This document shows positions 23,627 to 32,216 of a DNA stretch of 47,503 bases, one piece after another. Numbering within the stretch: position 1 is the stretch's first letter; each line of letters starts with the position of its first letter. The position numbers and the translations under genes are program-made. Source of the DNA: a bacterium (GTDB taxonomy: Bacteria > Bacillota > Clostridia > Lachnospirales > Lachnospiraceae); contig SFRL01000022.1 of NCBI GenBank assembly GCA_004562765.1, positions 1 to 47,503 of the forward strand, in the 5' to 3' direction. The notes beneath the pieces are model-generated. The model ran no database searches. It was not told the DNA's origin and saw only the letters and a list, made by a program, of their open reading frames with translations.

Positions 23627-24520
23627 ATTCTCTTTTTTATCCGGCAGCTGCGCCAGGATCACTGCGATAAAGATCAGTACGCATCCGCTCAGTTCCCTTG
23701 CAGAGAGCTTCTGGTGCAGAACCGCCCATCCGGTCAGCACAGAAAATACAGACTCCAGACTGAGCAACAGCGTTGCCACCGTCGGATTATAATTTTTCTG
23801 TCCCACGATCTGCAGGGTGTATGCAACTCCCGATGAGAGCACTCCTGCGTAGAGGATCGGCAGCCACGCCGCCAAAATATTTTTCACATCCGGCGACTCT
23901 GCGATCAGCATTGCGATGCCGGATAAGATGCCGCATGTAAAAAACTGGATACAGCTCATCTTGACTCCGTCCACCATCGGTGAAAAATGGTCGATCACCA
24001 GTATATGTACGGAAAACAATACCGCACAGATCAGCAGATACACATCTCCCCGTTCCAGAGAAAATCCGCCTACCATACACAACAGATAAAAGCCCACAAG
24101 CGCGATCGCCACGCTCATCCAGACCTTCCATCCGCAACGGCGCTTCAGAAAAAGACCAAGGATGGGTACGATCACAATATAGAGCGCCGTGATAAATCCG
24201 GCCTTTCCAACAGATGTATACAAAATACCGATCTGCTGCATATTCGATGCGAGACAGAGAACCACGCCACAGCTCACACCGCCGATCAGCAGTGTCTTCT
24301 TATCCATATGTGCTGCCGCGGCACGTTCTTCAGGTGATTTCAGTTTGCCGAGTAAGTAAATACAGGGAATCAGCACCAGTCCGCCGACAATACTGCGCAC
24401 ACAATTGAAGGTGAGCGGTTCCACATAGTCCATGCCCACACTTTGTGCCACGAAGGCGCTGCCCCATATGAACGCTGCCAGAAGCAGCATGGCGGGGTTT
24501 TTCCAGTTAAAGTCCTTCAT
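23612..24520 (-). CDS. EamA/DMT-family transporter
   Basis: 302 residues with about ten membrane segments arranged as two EamA repeats (about 12-150 and 160-292). The family includes metabolite exporters and nucleotide-sugar or amino-acid carriers; the substrate cannot be told. Typical motifs: WGSAFVAQSVG at the start of repeat 1 and AYTLQIVGQKNYNPTVATLL in repeat 2. It starts in the overlap TAATG with the stop of the PocR-type receptor gene, so the two are translationally coupled. This suggests that the transporter handles a compound related to the receptor ligand. Its C-terminal codons (Lys, Ala, Ala) lie inside the terminator stem. Confidence 0.88.
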   Translation of the reverse strand: MKDFNWKNPAMLLLAAFIWGSAFVAQSVGMDYVEPLTFNCVRSIVGGLVLIPCIYLLGKLKSPEERAAAAHMDKKTLLIGGVSCGVVLCLASNMQQIGILYTSVGKAGFITALYIVIVPILGLFLKRRCGWKVWMSVAIALVGFYLLCMVGGFSLERGDVYLLICAVLFSVHILVIDHFSPMVDGVKMSCIQFFTCGILSGIAMLIAESPDVKNILAAWLPILYAGVLSSGVAYTLQIVGQKNYNPTVATLLLSLESVFSVLTGWAVLHQKLSARELSGCVLIFIAVILAQLPDKKENKKAA

Positions 24521-25299
24521 TACAGTTTCTGTCCGGTGATCTCTCCGACTGCCTCCGTCAAGCTTTCCAACTCATCCTTGATCTGATGATTGCAGGCACC
24601 GAAATCGGCTGCCAGCGAGCCGACCTTGTTTGCAACGATCGCAAAGCCCTTTCCTGCCTCACCTGCCCGCGCAGACTCGATAGATGCGTTGAGCGCGAGG
24701 ATCTTCTGGTTCTTCTCCAGCTTATCCAGATTCTTGGTATAAGCATTAATGTTATGAATATAGGAAACCACATTCTCGATTCCCTCAGAAACCTTGTCAT
24801 TGGACTGCTTGTCCTTATACTGGTAGTATTCGTTGGCAACCATCTGATTCACAACGATACCCAACAGATCTGCACCGGCGTGGATGGACTCCTCTGAGCT
24901 GACACGGATCTTTGACAACGCCTCGATATATTCATCCGGATCGATCCCCAGCTGACCTGCGATCTCACGGAACTTCTCCTCATCCGGCTCCTGCGGCAGG
25001 ATCTGTCCGCCAATGATCTTTCCGAAATAAATTCCGTCCACAACGATATCCTTGCTGAAATCCATCAGACCTGCATGGCAGAAGTAAACATCCTTGCCCT
25101 CCTGATCACATTTCAGACAGCGCTTTGCACCTTCCTCACTGCCTCTGGTATATTTCATACAAAAGTCAGTGAATCCGATCTCTCCACTAATATATTCGCC
25201 CTTGTCGTCCAATGCGATGGTCGCCATACCGGTCGCCTTGGACCATGCATTCAAAATCTCTTCAAACTGTTTTAAATCAACGAAATCACGAATATTCAT
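24520..25299 (-). CDS. PocR-domain soluble mini chemoreceptor
   Basis: 259 residues, no membrane segment. The PocR sensory domain (about 5-165) has its conserved Cys set: C47 (FCMKYTRG), C61 and C64 (RCLKCDQEG), and C74 (FCHAGLMDF), which may bind metal or a ligand. Known PocR domains sense small molecules such as 1,2-propanediol. The C-terminal about 90 residues form a very short chemoreceptor hairpin, with ALNASIESARAGEAGKGF and AIVANKVGSLAADFG at the tip. The long coiled coil, HAMP and adaptation region are absent. It is translated just ahead of an EamA transporter. It may be a cytoplasmic receptor joining CheA arrays by its tip alone. AGGGGG precedes the ATG. Confidence 0.88.
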   Translation of the reverse strand: MNIRDFVDLKQFEEILNAWSKATGMATIALDDKGEYISGEIGFTDFCMKYTRGSEEGAKRCLKCDQEGKDVYFCHAGLMDFSKDIVVDGIYFGKIIGGQILPQEPDEEKFREIAGQLGIDPDEYIEALSKIRVSSEESIHAGADLLGIVVNQMVANEYYQYKDKQSNDKVSEGIENVVSYIHNINAYTKNLDKLEKNQKILALNASIESARAGEAGKGFAIVANKVGSLAADFGACNHQIKDELESLTEAVGEITGQKL

Positions 25300-25343
25300 T
25301 TGACTACCCCCTAAATTAGTGTAATAAGTCCTTAGATATAGTA

Positions 25344-25372
25344 ATCATATCATATTTTATCTGTATTTCAAA
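25344..25372 (-). promoter_or_regulatory. Promoter of the PocR receptor-EamA operon
   Basis: Reading leftward, TTTGAA (25367-25372), 17 bases and TATGAT (25344-25349), 45 bases before the start codon. Confidence 0.6.
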
Positions 25373-25393
25373 CAAAATTTTGACATTTTTTCA

Positions 25394-25424
25394 CAAAAAA
25401 AGATGCACCGAAAAACGGTGCACC
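25394..25424 (-). terminator. Terminator of the sugar ABC transporter operon
   Basis: In the leftward transcript TGCACCG pairs with CGGTGCA around a TTTTT loop, followed by a seven-T run. It lies 29 bases after the permease stop. Confidence 0.88.
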
Positions 25425-25452
25425 TTTTATATGGGAGAATTAATGAAAAATA

Positions 25453-26625
25453 TTACTCACTCTTCTTCTTGGAAACGACATCGAAGATAACGGCTGCCAG
25501 AAGCACAAGTCCTTTGACCACCTTCTGGTAGTTGGCATCCACACCCATGATAGACATACCAAGGTTGATGACACCCATCAGAACCGCACCGACAATAACG
25601 CCGGGAACCGTTCCGGTTCCGCCGTAAGCGGAAGCACCACCGATGAAGCAGGAACCGATCGCGTCCATCTCGTAGTTCTGTCCGTAAGTGGGCTGTGCAG
25701 ATGTCATACGTGCGATCGTCAGCATACCTGCAAGGGCAGATAACAGACCCATGTTTGTGTATGCAAGGAAGTAAACCTTGTTTGTATTGATACCGGACAG
25801 TTTGGTTGCCTTCTCATTGCCTCCGACTGCGTAGAAGTAACGTCCGGTCGTTGTCATGGAGGTGATATAGCCGTAGATCAATACGATGACCAGTACCCAT
25901 ACGAGTGCGGTCGGAATTCCCTTATACTTGGATAAGCTGTAAGCAAACCATAAGATCACTGCACTCAGAACAACTGTCTTTCCGATCAGTGCAGCAAAGG
26001 ATCCGGTCTCATAGCCTTTTGATTTTCTGGTGAGATAGCCCTTCAGCTGAATGATCACAAAGATCGTTACTGCAATGACACCTGCGATCATACAGGTCAG
26101 ATTAAAGCCTTCGTTTCCGAACAGGTCAGGTATGTAGCAGTCTGCACCGCCGCCAAACAAATTGACGAACATCTCATTTTTGATAGAGATCGTCATACCG
26201 TTTAATACAACATTGGAAAGTCCACGGAACACCAGCATTCCGGCAAGTGTCGTGATGAACGGAGGTACATGTACAAACGCGATCCAGAAACCCTGCCATG
26301 CACCGATCGCAAGGCCGACCAAAAGCATAACGAGAATGGATACCCATACGTTCACACCCTTGTTCTCCATGAGTGTTGCACCAACTGCACCGACAAAACA
26401 TACAACTGAACCAACGGAAAGGTCGATGTTACCACCGGTCAGGATACAGAGTAACATACCGGTTGCCAGCACGAACACATATGCATTCTGTGCGATCAGG
26501 TTGTTAATGTTCTGCGGAAGCAGGATCTTTCCGCCTGTCTTCCATGCGAAGAACGCTGTTACAAGCAATAATACGATGATCATCGTATATTTTTTCACAA
26601 ATTCCATTATATTTTCTTTACTCAT
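25453..26625 (-). CDS. Sugar ABC transporter permease (XylH/GguB type)
   Basis: 390 residues with about ten membrane segments; the pore of a monosaccharide importer of the carbohydrate-uptake-2 group (BPD_transp_2). Signatures: TGGNIDLSVGSVVCFVGAVG, the conserved loop with VGGNEKATKLSGINT that contacts the ATPase, and GGASAYGGTGTVPGVIVGA. The first cytoplasmic residues (MSKENIMEFVKKY) and the long middle loops match the XylH/GguB branch (xylose, multiple sugars). It starts three bases after the ATPase gene, with AAAGGAGAG before the ATG. It is the last gene of the operon, before a terminator. One permease gene is expected to form a homodimer. Confidence 0.93.
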   Translation of the reverse strand: MSKENIMEFVKKYTMIIVLLLVTAFFAWKTGGKILLPQNINNLIAQNAYVFVLATGMLLCILTGGNIDLSVGSVVCFVGAVGATLMENKGVNVWVSILVMLLVGLAIGAWQGFWIAFVHVPPFITTLAGMLVFRGLSNVVLNGMTISIKNEMFVNLFGGGADCYIPDLFGNEGFNLTCMIAGVIAVTIFVIIQLKGYLTRKSKGYETGSFAALIGKTVVLSAVILWFAYSLSKYKGIPTALVWVLVIVLIYGYITSMTTTGRYFYAVGGNEKATKLSGINTNKVYFLAYTNMGLLSALAGMLTIARMTSAQPTYGQNYEMDAIGSCFIGGASAYGGTGTVPGVIVGAVLMGVINLGMSIMGVDANYQKVVKGLVLLAAVIFDVVSKKKSE

Positions 26626-26628
26626 TGT

Positions 26629-28167
26629 CTACTCTCCTTTGCTCGATTTCAGAATGCAGGACATGATCTTCTCCTGAGTTGCTTCTTCCTTTGAAACCTC
26701 ACCAACGATCTTACCCTCGTTCATGACATAGATCCGGTCACTCATGCCAAGTACCTCCGGAAGCTCCGAAGAAATCATGATAACCGATTTTCCAGCAGCA
26801 ACAAGCTGGTTAATGATACAATAGATCTCGTATTTTGCTCCGACATCAATACCGCGCGTCGGCTCATCCAGGATCAGAATATCCGGATCGGCAAACATCC
26901 ACTTTGCCAGCAGCACCTTCTGCTGGTTACCTCCGGAGAGGTTTCCGACATTCTGCTCCACGGTCGGACATTTTGTCTTTAATTTTTCCTTGTAATCAAC
27001 AGCTACGGCGTACTCTTTATCCTTGTCGATGACCGTGTGTGAAGACACAGCATCCAGATTTGCCAGCGTCGTGTTGATCTTGATGGGATTTGACAGGATC
27101 AGACCGTTTCCTTTTCGATCCTCTGTCACATATGCAAGCTTATGATCAATGGCATCACGGACATTCTTCAAGTGAACTTCCTCACCATTGATGATCAGCT
27201 TACCGGAAATATTCGTTCCGTAGCTCTTTCCAAACACACTCATTGCCAGCTCGGTTCTTCCTGCACCCATCAGTCCGGAGATACCTACCACTTCTCCCTT
27301 CCGGACATTTATCGATACATTGTCTACAACCTTACGCTCTGTATATAACGGATGATGAACGGTCCAGTCCCTGATCTCAAGATTTACATCACCGATCTTT
27401 ACATCCGGTCTCTTCGGGAACCGATCCGCGATCTCACGACCTACCATGCCGCGAATGATACGGTCCTCGCTAATTTCGTCTTTACCCTTCACCAATGTCT
27501 CGATGGTGGAACCATCTCGGATCACAGTGATCTTATCTGCCACATAAGCCACCTCGTTCAGCTTATGGGAGATGATGATGCAGGTCATTCCCTCCTGCTT
27601 AAATTTCAATAACAGATCCAACAGCGCCTTGGAATCTGTCTCATTCAGTGAAGCCGTCGGCTCATCCAGAATGAGAAGCTTGGCATTCTTCGCCAGCGCC
27701 TTTGCTATTTCCACAAGCTGCTGCTTGCCCACACCGATATCCTTGATCAGTGTTCTGGAAGATTCTTTCAAACCAACCGTCTTCAAATGCACATCTGCCT
27801 GTCCATAAGTCTCTGTCCAGTCGATCTTTGCCTTTTTTCCACGCTCATTTCCGAGGAACATGTTTTCACCGATCGTCATGTACGGAATCAGTGCCAGTTC
27901 CTGATGGATGATAACAATTCCCTTTTCCTCACTATCCTTGATCTTTGCAAACTTACATAATTCCCCATTATAAATAATGTCGCCTTCATAGCTTCCAAAC
28001 GGATAAATACCGCTCAGCACATTCATCAGTGTAGATTTTCCCGCGCCGTTCTCTCCTACCAGCGCATGGATCTCTCCCTCTTCCACCTGAAGGTTGACAT
28101 TGTCCAATGCCTTTACACCGGGAAATGTTTTGGTAATATTTTTCATTTCAAGCAATATCTTTGCCAA
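26629..28167 (-). CDS. Sugar ABC transporter double ATP-binding protein (XylG/GguA type)
   Basis: 512 residues with two fused ATPase domains. Domain 1 (about 1-245) has Walker A GENGAGKS, signature IGVGKQQLVEIAK and Walker B LLILDEPTASL. Domain 2 (about 255-510) has a weak Walker A (GLMGAGRTE), signature LSGGNQQKVLLAKW and Walker B ILILDEPTRGID. A degenerate second P-loop is usual in this family, where one site hydrolyses ATP. The start codon is TTG, six bases after GGGAGGG. Order binding protein - ATPase - permease is standard. An attenuating hairpin lies just upstream, so less ATPase than binding protein would be made. Confidence 0.95.
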   Translation of the reverse strand: MAKILLEMKNITKTFPGVKALDNVNLQVEEGEIHALVGENGAGKSTLMNVLSGIYPFGSYEGDIIYNGELCKFAKIKDSEEKGIVIIHQELALIPYMTIGENMFLGNERGKKAKIDWTETYGQADVHLKTVGLKESSRTLIKDIGVGKQQLVEIAKALAKNAKLLILDEPTASLNETDSKALLDLLLKFKQEGMTCIIISHKLNEVAYVADKITVIRDGSTIETLVKGKDEISEDRIIRGMVGREIADRFPKRPDVKIGDVNLEIRDWTVHHPLYTERKVVDNVSINVRKGEVVGISGLMGAGRTELAMSVFGKSYGTNISGKLIINGEEVHLKNVRDAIDHKLAYVTEDRKGNGLILSNPIKINTTLANLDAVSSHTVIDKDKEYAVAVDYKEKLKTKCPTVEQNVGNLSGGNQQKVLLAKWMFADPDILILDEPTRGIDVGAKYEIYCIINQLVAAGKSVIMISSELPEVLGMSDRIYVMNEGKIVGEVSKEEATQEKIMSCILKSSKGE

Positions 28168-28192
28168 AAGAATCCCTCCCTGCTTATCTCCT

Positions 28193-28222
28193 TAAAAACA
28201 GGCGGGCACATGACCCGCCTGC
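28193..28222 (-). terminator. Partial terminator between binding protein and ATPase genes
   Basis: CAGGCGGG pairs with CCCGCCTG, followed by TTTTTAAGG. An intercistronic hairpin at this place commonly leaves more message for the binding protein than for the membrane subunits. Confidence 0.75.
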
Positions 28223-28244
28223 ATATCATTCATGTTACAGTATC

Positions 28245-29411
28245 TTACTGCAGATCAGCCTCGGTATAATATCCTGAGTCGATCAGTAACTCTTTGTAGT
28301 TGTTGATGTCTGCAAATACAGGCTCGCAGAGGTATGAAGGGATCACACCGGTTCCGTTATCATAAGTCTCAGTGTCATTTACGACTGCCTCACGACCTTC
28401 CATAACAGCCTTAACCATATCTACAACTGCTGCTGCCAGAGTTCTTGTATCCTTGAAGATAGACATTGACTGCTTGCCATCGATGATGTTCTTAACGCTT
28501 GCGATATCGCAATCCTGACCGGTCAGAACAGGATATTTTCCTGTGTAGTTAGCTGCCAGTGCGTTTGCTACACCAAGTGCGGTAGAATCGTTAGAAGCAA
28601 GAACTACGTCGAGCTGTGTGCCATCTGCATAGTAGGAAGATAAGATGTTCTCAAATCTTGCCTGTGCGGTTTCTGTTGCCCAGTTAGCTGTTGCAACGTC
28701 GTCCTTCTCGATCTGTCCGGACTGAACAACCAGCTTGCCCTCGTCGATGTAAGGACGTAACACATCCATTGCGCCGCCGTAGAAGAAGTTTACGTTGTTG
28801 TCTCCGGGATCACCGGTAACGATCTCCATGTTGAACGGTCCGGCCTGGTTCTCAAGATCCAGAGCCTTAACGATGTACTCACCCTGAGTCTTACCTACAA
28901 GGTAGTTATCGAATGTTGCATAGTAGGAAACTGCATCAGAGTTCATGATCAGACGGTCATAAGCGATAACCGGAATGTTCTTCTCTTTTGCCTGTGCAAG
29001 AACGGTTCCTAATGAATCACCATCGATAGATGCGATAACGAGTGCCTGGCATCCGTTATTGATCATGTTCTCGATCTGTGAAACCTGAGTTGCGATGTCG
29101 TTAGAAGCAAACTGAAGATCTACCTGATAGCCGGCTGCTTCCAGCTGATCCTTCATGTTTGTTCCGTCCTGGTTCCATCTCTGAAGGTCCTTGGTAGGCA
29201 TTGCTACACCAACGAGTCCGCCGCCTGCTGCAGCGTCATCTGCGGGAGCCTCTGCAGCGTCATCTGCAGGTGCCTCTTCCTTTGCGTCGTCTGCAGGTGC
29301 CTCTGTCTTTGTGTCATCTGCAGGTGCGTCTGCGGCCTTGGAACCACATCCGGTAAATACAGTTGCTACCATTGCTACGCTAAGTAACATTCCTAAAAGT
29401 CTTCTTTTCAT
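28245..29411 (-). CDS. Sugar-binding lipoprotein of the ABC transporter (ChvE/XylF-like)
   Basis: 388 residues. A lipoprotein signal ends in FTGC, so Cys about 22 carries the lipid and the protein sits on the outer face of the membrane. A flexible linker follows, made of repeats of the type EAPADDA (about 28-65). The periplasmic-binding domain (about 68-388) is of type 1, with VGVAMPTKDLQRWNQDG, the AYDRLIMNSDAVSYYATFDN hinge and ASNDSTALGVANAL. These resemble ChvE and XylF, which bind xylose, arabinose, glucose or galactose. It is the first gene of the ABC operon and is followed by a hairpin. The exact sugar is inferred from the adjacent isomerase and kinase, not from the protein itself. Confidence 0.93.
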   Translation of the reverse strand: MKRRLLGMLLSVAMVATVFTGCGSKAADAPADDTKTEAPADDAKEEAPADDAAEAPADDAAAGGGLVGVAMPTKDLQRWNQDGTNMKDQLEAAGYQVDLQFASNDIATQVSQIENMINNGCQALVIASIDGDSLGTVLAQAKEKNIPVIAYDRLIMNSDAVSYYATFDNYLVGKTQGEYIVKALDLENQAGPFNMEIVTGDPGDNNVNFFYGGAMDVLRPYIDEGKLVVQSGQIEKDDVATANWATETAQARFENILSSYYADGTQLDVVLASNDSTALGVANALAANYTGKYPVLTGQDCDIASVKNIIDGKQSMSIFKDTRTLAAAVVDMVKAVMEGREAVVNDTETYDNGTGVIPSYLCEPVFADINNYKELLIDSGYYTEADLQ

Positions 29412-29443
29412 CTTGAAAAGCCCTCCCTTTCTTTGATGATATG

Positions 29444-29485
29444 ACTATAACATAAGACAAACAGCACAAACTTGTGATGTTCTGT
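29444..29485 (-). promoter_or_regulatory. Activator-type promoter of the ABC transporter operon
   Basis: A -10 TATAGT (29444-29449, leftward) has no good -35. The -35 position lies inside an imperfect palindrome at 29457-29485 (ACAAACAGCACAA and its inverse with mismatches, centre near 29471). This fits a promoter needing an activator, probably the YesN-type regulator encoded just upstream. Confidence 0.45.
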
Positions 29486-29513
29486 ACATTTTCTTCCGCA
29501 CACCCGTTATAGA

Positions 29514-29559
29514 CAAAAAACGTGCAGGACAAAATTGACATCGCAATTTCATCCTGCAC
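29514..29559 (-). terminator. Terminator of the sensory operon
   Basis: In the leftward transcript GTGCAGGA pairs with TCCTGCAC and AAATTG with CAATTT inside it, followed by a six-T run. It separates the sensory genes from the transporter operon. Confidence 0.88.
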
Positions 29560-29583
29560 AAGATTTTGCTATTGACATCCCGT

Positions 29584-30621
29584 CTATTTTATGTTCAAGT
29601 AAATATCACTCGCCTCATGATATTTTCCCGTGATGATCTCGTCCATATTCTCCTTTGTCACGGCAACCGGCTCCAGACACTCGTACGGAACAAGGTCTGA
29701 CCCATCCGAGATCATGCGATCCACCTGCGGCTTCTCCCCCTGCGCGAGTTCCACCGCAAGCTCCGCAGCCCGCCTTGCCAGCTTTTCCACCGGCTTGTAA
29801 ACCGTCATACACTGGGTTCCCTCTACGATACGCTGACATGCATCCAGATCCGCATCCTGCCCGACCACACAGATCCCGCCTGCCAGACGGTGTTCGGAAA
29901 GCGCCCGGATGGCCTGGCCTGCAATACTGTCATTTCCACACATGATACCGTTCGGCTCCGGCATGGCTCCCAGATAGCTGCTCGTCACGGAAAATCCGGT
30001 CTCCGCCAGCCAGCCCGCCGCATGTTCCGTCAGCGTAATGGCGAGGTCCGAACCGGCGATCGCCTTTTCAAAGCCTGTCATGACCTGCGGAACATTGTTG
30101 TCCGCCATCGGGCCGCAGATCTGCAGGATCTGTCCTTCTCCCCCGAGATGTTCCCTCATGTGTTCTCCCATGAGCCGTCCCACCGCTTCATTGTCAAAGG
30201 AAATGTAGAGATCGGCACTGGCATTCATGATCTGTCTGTCATAGGCAATCACCGGAATCCCCGCACGGTGCGCGTCCGCCACCACGTCTCTCAGATTGTC
30301 ACTGTCATCCGCCACCTGTACGACCACGATCACATCTACTTTCTTCTTTATAAAGTACTCGATCTGACGTTTCTGTTCCTCAATGCTTCCGTTCGCATTC
30401 TGTACATTGACATCCGCGCCCAGCTCCTGTGCGGCCGCGACAAATACATCCCGGTCTCTCTGCCAGCGCTCGATCACAAACGAGTCAAATGTGATCCCGA
30501 TCTCTATTCTGTCGTCTTCCGGCTGCACATCCGGCGCGCCGTCCGGTTTCTGCACCCCGCATCCGCTCATCATCAATGTCAATGCCATGACGCTTGCATA
30601 GATCCATCTCTTCATTTTCAT
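29584..30621 (-). CDS. Second sugar-binding lipoprotein, encoded with the sensory genes
   Basis: 345 residues. The lipobox MSGC gives a lipid-anchored extracellular protein. The binding domain is type 1 (XylF-like): RIEIGITFDSFVIERWQRDR, the AYDRQIMNASADLYISFDNE hinge, and CGNDSIAGQAIRAL. It is related to the transporter's own binding protein but shorter and without the linker repeats. Its ATG at 30621 overlaps the stop of the YesN gene (ATGA); an ATG two codons later is also possible. It has no ATPase or permease of its own on this transcript, which ends at a terminator. It may serve the sensory kinase, or give the ABC transporter an alternative ligand range. Confidence 0.9.
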   Translation of the reverse strand: MKMKRWIYASVMALTLMMSGCGVQKPDGAPDVQPEDDRIEIGITFDSFVIERWQRDRDVFVAAAQELGADVNVQNANGSIEEQKRQIEYFIKKKVDVIVVVQVADDSDNLRDVVADAHRAGIPVIAYDRQIMNASADLYISFDNEAVGRLMGEHMREHLGGEGQILQICGPMADNNVPQVMTGFEKAIAGSDLAITLTEHAAGWLAETGFSVTSSYLGAMPEPNGIMCGNDSIAGQAIRALSEHRLAGGICVVGQDADLDACQRIVEGTQCMTVYKPVEKLARRAAELAVELAQGEKPQVDRMISDGSDLVPYECLEPVAVTKENMDEIITGKYHEASDIYLNIK

Positions 30622-32216
30622 CCTTTTTCACGCTCCCGATACTCCGTTGGTGTCACTCCGATATTTTTCTTAAAAATGCGGCTGAAATAATTCGGATCAC
30701 TGTATCCAACCTCCATGCAGATCTCCTTCATGCTGCGGCTCTCGTCCTTCAGCAGTTCCTTTGCCTTGCTCATCCGAAGATTCGTCAGGTACTCTACAAA
30801 ATTGCTTCCGGTCTCCTCCTTGAACAGCTTGCTGAAATAGTAAGGGCTGATATCCAGCTCCTTGGAGAGCGCATCCAATGACAGATCCTTCCGATAATTC
30901 TCCTGTATGTATTCCTGTGCCTGACGCACCAGATGGTTTTCATGCTCATCCTTCTTCGTGCTGATGTTTGCCGCACACACCCTGAATTTCTCCACAAACC
31001 AGCTTCTGAGCGACCGGTTTGACTCCGCATTCACAACCTCTCTGAGATAATCCTCCCGATCTCCGAAATGATAGGTCATACCTCCGTTCAGGTACGCCTC
31101 ATGCTCCGCAAACAGCACAAACTCCAAGGTTTTCAGTCGGACACTGTCACTGTTGTCATCGTAAACCTCGTTCATCCAGTCAAAAAATCTGGCAGCTGCG
31201 CGCCCGCACTCCTCGACGGTTCCGTTTTTTAATGTGTCAAAAAGCTCGTTTTCCAGATCGATCCGGTACTCTTCGTCGTAGCGGCACTGGATGGGAAGGT
31301 CATCCACATGCGCAACACTTCCGATAGAATTCTCCAATGCCTTCAACGCTTCCTCGTAAGATTCCATACTGTCCTTCAGCTTGCGGATCGAACCGATACC
31401 GATACGGAAGGAGATCTCTGTCTCCTTTTTCAGACGCCTCACCAGCGCACGGCATGCATCGATCATCTCAATACGTTCATCATAGGTCACCTTCTGACCC
31501 GCACTCGGCAAAAAGACCGGTACCTTATTTGAGATCACCGCTCCCACCACACAATTCCACTGTTCTTTCAACAACTCACGAAATTTCTGATAATTGTTCT
31601 GCATGCGTACGCTAGCCCCGACAGCATTGGTCATCTGACGCCCCATCTGGTCGTCACCCATGACAAAAGCAAGCATACAGCCGTAATCCGTCTGAAGACC
31701 AAGCAGCCGCTTATAATTTTCCACATCCTCCTGCGCATAGGCGTTAAACATAGTCGCATAGATAAAGCCATTCTCGATGATCGGTGTCACCGTCTCCATT
31801 TTTTCCCGGATGATCAGATCGTCACTGCGCTTTTTTCTTCGCGAATCGATCACTCCGATCGCCCGCTTTAATACCTTGCAGATCGACACCTTGTCAAAGG
31901 GCTTGGTCATATACTCCAACACACCTAAGTTTACCGCCTCCTTGGCATAATCAAATTTATCATAAGCAGAAAGAACGATAAACTCAGCCGTCTGATTGAT
32001 CTTCTTGATCTCACGGATCGCCTCGATGCCGTTGATGCCCGGCATCTGAATATCCATGAACACGATGTCCGGGCGAAAGACCTCTGACAATTCGATCACA
32101 TCCCGTCCCGTGCGCGCCATCTCGATCTCACACTGATCCGGAAAATTTTTCTCAATGATCAGCTTCAGGGAATCCCGCACGATCCCCTCATCGTCAGCTA
32201 ACAATACCCGGTACAT
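30618..32216 (-). CDS. YesN-type response regulator with AraC-type DNA-binding domain
   Basis: 532 residues. The receiver (about 1-120) has D8/D9, D55 (VFMDIQMPG) and K105 (TKPF). A middle region (about 130-420) is of the length usual in this group and has no firm assignment. The C-terminal AraC pair of helix-turn-helix motifs (about 430-530) shows LSLDALSKELDISPYYFSKL and MKEICMEVGYSDPNYFSRIF. It is the output of the preceding kinase, whose gene it overlaps by 23 bases. In Clostridium beijerinckii a similar LytS/YesN pair switches on a xylose ABC transporter; the same role for the transporter downstream is the natural inference here. Confidence 0.93.
   Translation of the reverse strand: MYRVLLADDEGIVRDSLKLIIEKNFPDQCEIEMARTGRDVIELSEVFRPDIVFMDIQMPGINGIEAIREIKKINQTAEFIVLSAYDKFDYAKEAVNLGVLEYMTKPFDKVSICKVLKRAIGVIDSRRKKRSDDLIIREKMETVTPIIENGFIYATMFNAYAQEDVENYKRLLGLQTDYGCMLAFVMGDDQMGRQMTNAVGASVRMQNNYQKFRELLKEQWNCVVGAVISNKVPVFLPSAGQKVTYDERIEMIDACRALVRRLKKETEISFRIGIGSIRKLKDSMESYEEALKALENSIGSVAHVDDLPIQCRYDEEYRIDLENELFDTLKNGTVEECGRAAARFFDWMNEVYDDNSDSVRLKTLEFVLFAEHEAYLNGGMTYHFGDREDYLREVVNAESNRSLRSWFVEKFRVCAANISTKKDEHENHLVRQAQEYIQENYRKDLSLDALSKELDISPYYFSKLFKEETGSNFVEYLTNLRMSKAKELLKDESRSMKEICMEVGYSDPNYFSRIFKKNIGVTPTEYREREKG

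Noticed and set aside
29191..29436. Rightward frame rich in Ala and Ser opposite the binding-protein linker
   Set aside because: It is an antisense shadow of the EAPADDA repeats and has no ribosome site.
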